DNA of 64,000 nt, taken from positions 372,001-436,000 of the forward strand of contig JASMHC010000014.1 in assembly GCA_030750975.1 (NCBI GenBank), read 5' to 3'. This document shows positions 62,164-64,000 of the stretch, in pieces. The notes under the pieces are model-generated. The model was not told the origin of the DNA. It saw only the letters and a list, made by a program, of their open reading frames with translations, and ran no database searches. A program made the position numbers and the translations under genes. The first letter of the stretch is position 1. Each line of letters begins with the position of its first letter. This DNA comes from Paracoccaceae bacterium. GTDB taxonomy: Bacteria > Pseudomonadota > Alphaproteobacteria > Rhodobacterales > Rhodobacteraceae.

Positions 62164-62265
62164 CCCTTCGTCGCAAATCAGGACCACCGGCGCGATTCCA
62201 CACCTTCACGCCAAGATCACTTGGCCCTATGCTGGCCCAAGCAGGTTGCAGGCCAAGCAGGTGTC

Positions 62266-63258
62266 ATGAGTTCAAGTAAGCGCCCCAACATCCTAATCGT
62301 CGGGCAGGCAGGGCGATTATCCTATGAGGCGCTGTTGTTCGCGCGTTCTCTTGAACGGGCCTCGCCCGCTTCCGCCAAACGTCTTTTTGTCGCCGAACCG
62401 GAAAACGGACCGCTTTGGAAGGGCAATCCGCGGATGCGGGACAGCGATATGCGCAAGGCGATTGAAAAAACAGGGGCGCGTATCGTCAGTTTCAAATCCA
62501 TCCATTTCGGGCAAAGCTACCCTTATGGCAACAAGATCGAAGCCCTGCGCGCCCTGCCCCCGAATGAGCCGTTTATCTTCTTCGACACCGACACGTTAAT
62601 TCTCGACGACCCTGCCAATGTGCCGCTTGACTTCAAGCGCCCGTCAGCAAGCCTGAAACGCGAAGGCACATGGCCCAAACTGGAACTTTATGGCCCCGGC
62701 TATCACGAGATTTGGGGGGCGCTTTACGAAATGTTCGGCATGGATGTGAACAAAGCCATGGACCGCACGCAGCCAAAGGAATTCTGGAAGCGATATCCGT
62801 ATTACAACGCCGGCATGTTCTATTACCGATGCCCCCGCGAATTCGGCCGCATATATGAAGACATCGCCACCGCCATCCGCGACCGGCCGCCAAAAGAACT
62901 GGTGTGCCAACCCCTCGATCCCTGGCTGGATCAGGTGGCCCTGCCGCTGGTCATCCATAAGCTGGGCGGCAGTCCGAAAGCCCTGCCCGAAGGCTGGATT
63001 GACGGAAAAACAAGTTGCCATTACCGCTTTCTGCCGCTGCTTTACGCCCGTGAAAGCGACGAGGTGATCGCCCTGCTAGAAGATATCGCGGCGCCCAACG
63101 ACGTAAAAAAGCTGCTCAAACAATACGAACCTGCCTTACGCTTCATCTATCAGGGCCGCGGGGCCAAGGCGCGTGCCCTTTTTGACCGCAACGACATGCC
63201 CCGCACCGAACAGGCCGTCCGCCAAAGGCTAAAGAAAAACGGCTTCTGGATGCGATAG
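62266..63258 (+). CDS. Glycosyltransferase-like protein (GT-A fold)
   Basis: This 330-residue protein has a GT-A-like N-terminus (ILIVGQAGRLSYEALLFARSLE) and a DxD metal motif in FFDTDTLILDD. Its middle (YYNAGMFYYRCP; PLDPWLDQVALPLVIHKLGG) matches the acceptor half of nucleotide-sugar transferases. No named family is recognised with confidence. The start ATG 62266 has AGG 4 nt before; the frame is open 15 codons further. It stands alone between the Tad trio and metY. Confidence 0.75.
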   Translation: MSSSKRPNILIVGQAGRLSYEALLFARSLERASPASAKRLFVAEPENGPLWKGNPRMRDSDMRKAIEKTGARIVSFKSIHFGQSYPYGNKIEALRALPPNEPFIFFDTDTLILDDPANVPLDFKRPSASLKREGTWPKLELYGPGYHEIWGALYEMFGMDVNKAMDRTQPKEFWKRYPYYNAGMFYYRCPREFGRIYEDIATAIRDRPPKELVCQPLDPWLDQVALPLVIHKLGGSPKALPEGWIDGKTSCHYRFLPLLYARESDEVIALLEDIAAPNDVKKLLKQYEPALRFIYQGRGAKARALFDRNDMPRTEQAVRQRLKKNGFWMR

Positions 63259-63480
63259 GCGCTAATCTCAGCCGCCACGCCCCGCATGACAACCTGACAA
63301 AACCGCTTGAAAAGGGTCAAAGGAACGCCTTTCAGGTGCTTTCCGTAAGGGATTTTTCCAAGCAAACACCAATCAAGCGCGTATATTTGCAGAACAGAAT
63401 GTGATTGCGAGGCGTGTCTTCGCTATTGCCCATCCGGGCGAAAAAGCCCCATAAATCGCAGGACTTTTCAGGAGGACATT

Positions 63481-64000
63481 ATGAACGACACCCCCACCTA
63501 CGGCTTTGATACGCTGCAAATCCACGCTGGCGCCCGACCCGATCCCGCAACCGGTGCGCGTCAGGTGCCGATCTATCAGACCACGGCCTATGTGTTCCGC
63601 GACGCCGAACATGCTGCGGCACTCTTCAATCTCCAAGAAGTGGGATATATCTATTCTCGCCTGACCAACCCGACCGTGGCTGCCCTGCAAGAGCGCCTTG
63701 CCACGCTGGAAGGCGGCGTTGGCGCGGTCTGCTGTTCCTCGGGCCACGCGGCCCAGATCATGGCCCTGTTCCCGCTGATGGGGCCGGGCACCAACGTGGT
63801 GGCCTCAACCCGGCTTTACGGTGGTTCGATCACGCAGCTTAGCCAAACAATCAAGCGCTTCGGTTGGTCGGCGAAATTTGTCGATTTCGACGATCCGGCA
63901 GCGGTCGAAGCCGCGATTGACGATGACACCCGCGCGATCTTTTGTGAAACCATCGCCAATCCGGGCGGTGTCATCACCGATCTCGACGCCATCGCAGCCG
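63481..64000 (+). CDS. metY: O-acetylhomoserine sulfhydrylase MetY (3' end outside window)
   Basis: This PLP-dependent Cys/Met metabolism enzyme is cut by the window edge after 173 codons. The N-terminus (YGFDTLQIHAGARPDPATGARQ, PIYQTTAYVF) and the central GGVGAVCCSSGHAAQIMAL block fit O-acetylhomoserine aminocarboxypropyltransferase rather than cystathionine enzymes. AGGAGG lies 6 nt before the ATG. The 222-bp leader shows no riboswitch I can recognise. Confidence 0.95.
   Translation, partial: MNDTPTYGFDTLQIHAGARPDPATGARQVPIYQTTAYVFRDAEHAAALFNLQEVGYIYSRLTNPTVAALQERLATLEGGVGAVCCSSGHAAQIMALFPLMGPGTNVVASTRLYGGSITQLSQTIKRFGWSAKFVDFDDPAAVEAAIDDDTRAIFCETIANPGGVITDLDAIAA

Noticed and set aside
62235-62263. 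Short direct repeat CCAAGCAGGT before the glycosyltransferase-like gene
   Set aside because: Only two short copies with no structure or conserved spacing; likely slippage.
63259-63480. Possible SAM-II or SAM/SAH riboswitch in the metY leader
   Set aside because: A GCGAAAAAGCCCC stretch recalls the SAM-II core, but the required conserved blocks (GCTAAA, pseudoknot partners, or the SAM/SAH TTGGAGCA end) are missing.

Overview
The window looks like a chromosomal segment of a marine Rhodobacteraceae (Roseobacter-group) alphaproteobacterium. This rests on family content and arrangement: 5-aminolevulinate synthase (hemA, the C4 route), an H-NOX/HNOBA-GGDEF pair, a PleD-like protein divergent from a DUF3572 gene, a carnitine cluster with a CdhR-type regulator, an alphaproteobacterial LexA box (GAAC-N7-GAAC) and an FNR-type box beside hemA. 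The species cannot be named from the sequence alone. The DNA is mostly housekeeping, with a few accessory patches. I see no complete mobile element, CRISPR array, rRNA or prophage.

Layout. 1-1.6 kb: secreted choice-of-anchor L/Hint protein. 1.6-9.9 kb: uvrA, a rhodanese, lpd, DUF924, an MFS transporter and queA. 9.9-17.5 kb: a large AsmA/DUF3971 protein in operon with queA, divergent from bcp and a DUF455 ferritin-like gene; a low-GC metallopeptidase gene that appears to have been inserted at the 3' end of the DUF455 gene; an M23 peptidase and bactofilin pair. 17.6-30.3 kb: a long run of minus-strand genes covering cell wall, translation, isoprenoid and haem functions (DUF2189, amidase, prfB, PBP1A, amiC, aminotransferase, ispG, RodZ-like, hemA). 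30.5-34.7 kb: M20 peptidase, tRNA-Val and a Ca2+-type P-type ATPase. 34.8-40.8 kb: an exopolysaccharide locus (CpsD-like ATPase, GT2, WecB/TagA, ExoY-like, polymerase/ligase) around two large AT-rich control regions.

40.8-46.5 kb: a signalling segment with an H-NOX homologue that lacks the haem-ligand histidine, its overlapping HNOBA-GGDEF cyclase, an MttB-like methyltransferase, a HAD phosphatase, DUF3572 and a PleD-like protein with degenerate receivers but an intact GGEEF. 46.5-48.5 kb: an ECF sigma cassette with a CpxP-like protein and an EF-hand protein. 48.7-52.9 kb: DUF983, NUDIX, EamA, desaturase, DUF2061 and an XRE regulator. 52.9-57.1 kb: carnitine catabolism (dehydrogenase-thioesterase fusion, SDR, BKACE cleavage enzyme, divergent CdhR-like regulator). 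57.1-59.1 kb: CoA-binding protein, zinc-ribbon protein, rlmB, tRNA-Tyr. 59.3-62.2 kb: a Tad-like trio including a von Willebrand factor A protein. 62.3-64 kb: a glycosyltransferase-like gene and the start of metY.

Most notable: the degenerate H-NOX/HNOBA-GGDEF pair; the low-GC gene flanked by two diverged copies of the same gene end; and an intergenic element of about 120 bp present twice, whose central hairpin shows a compensatory base change.
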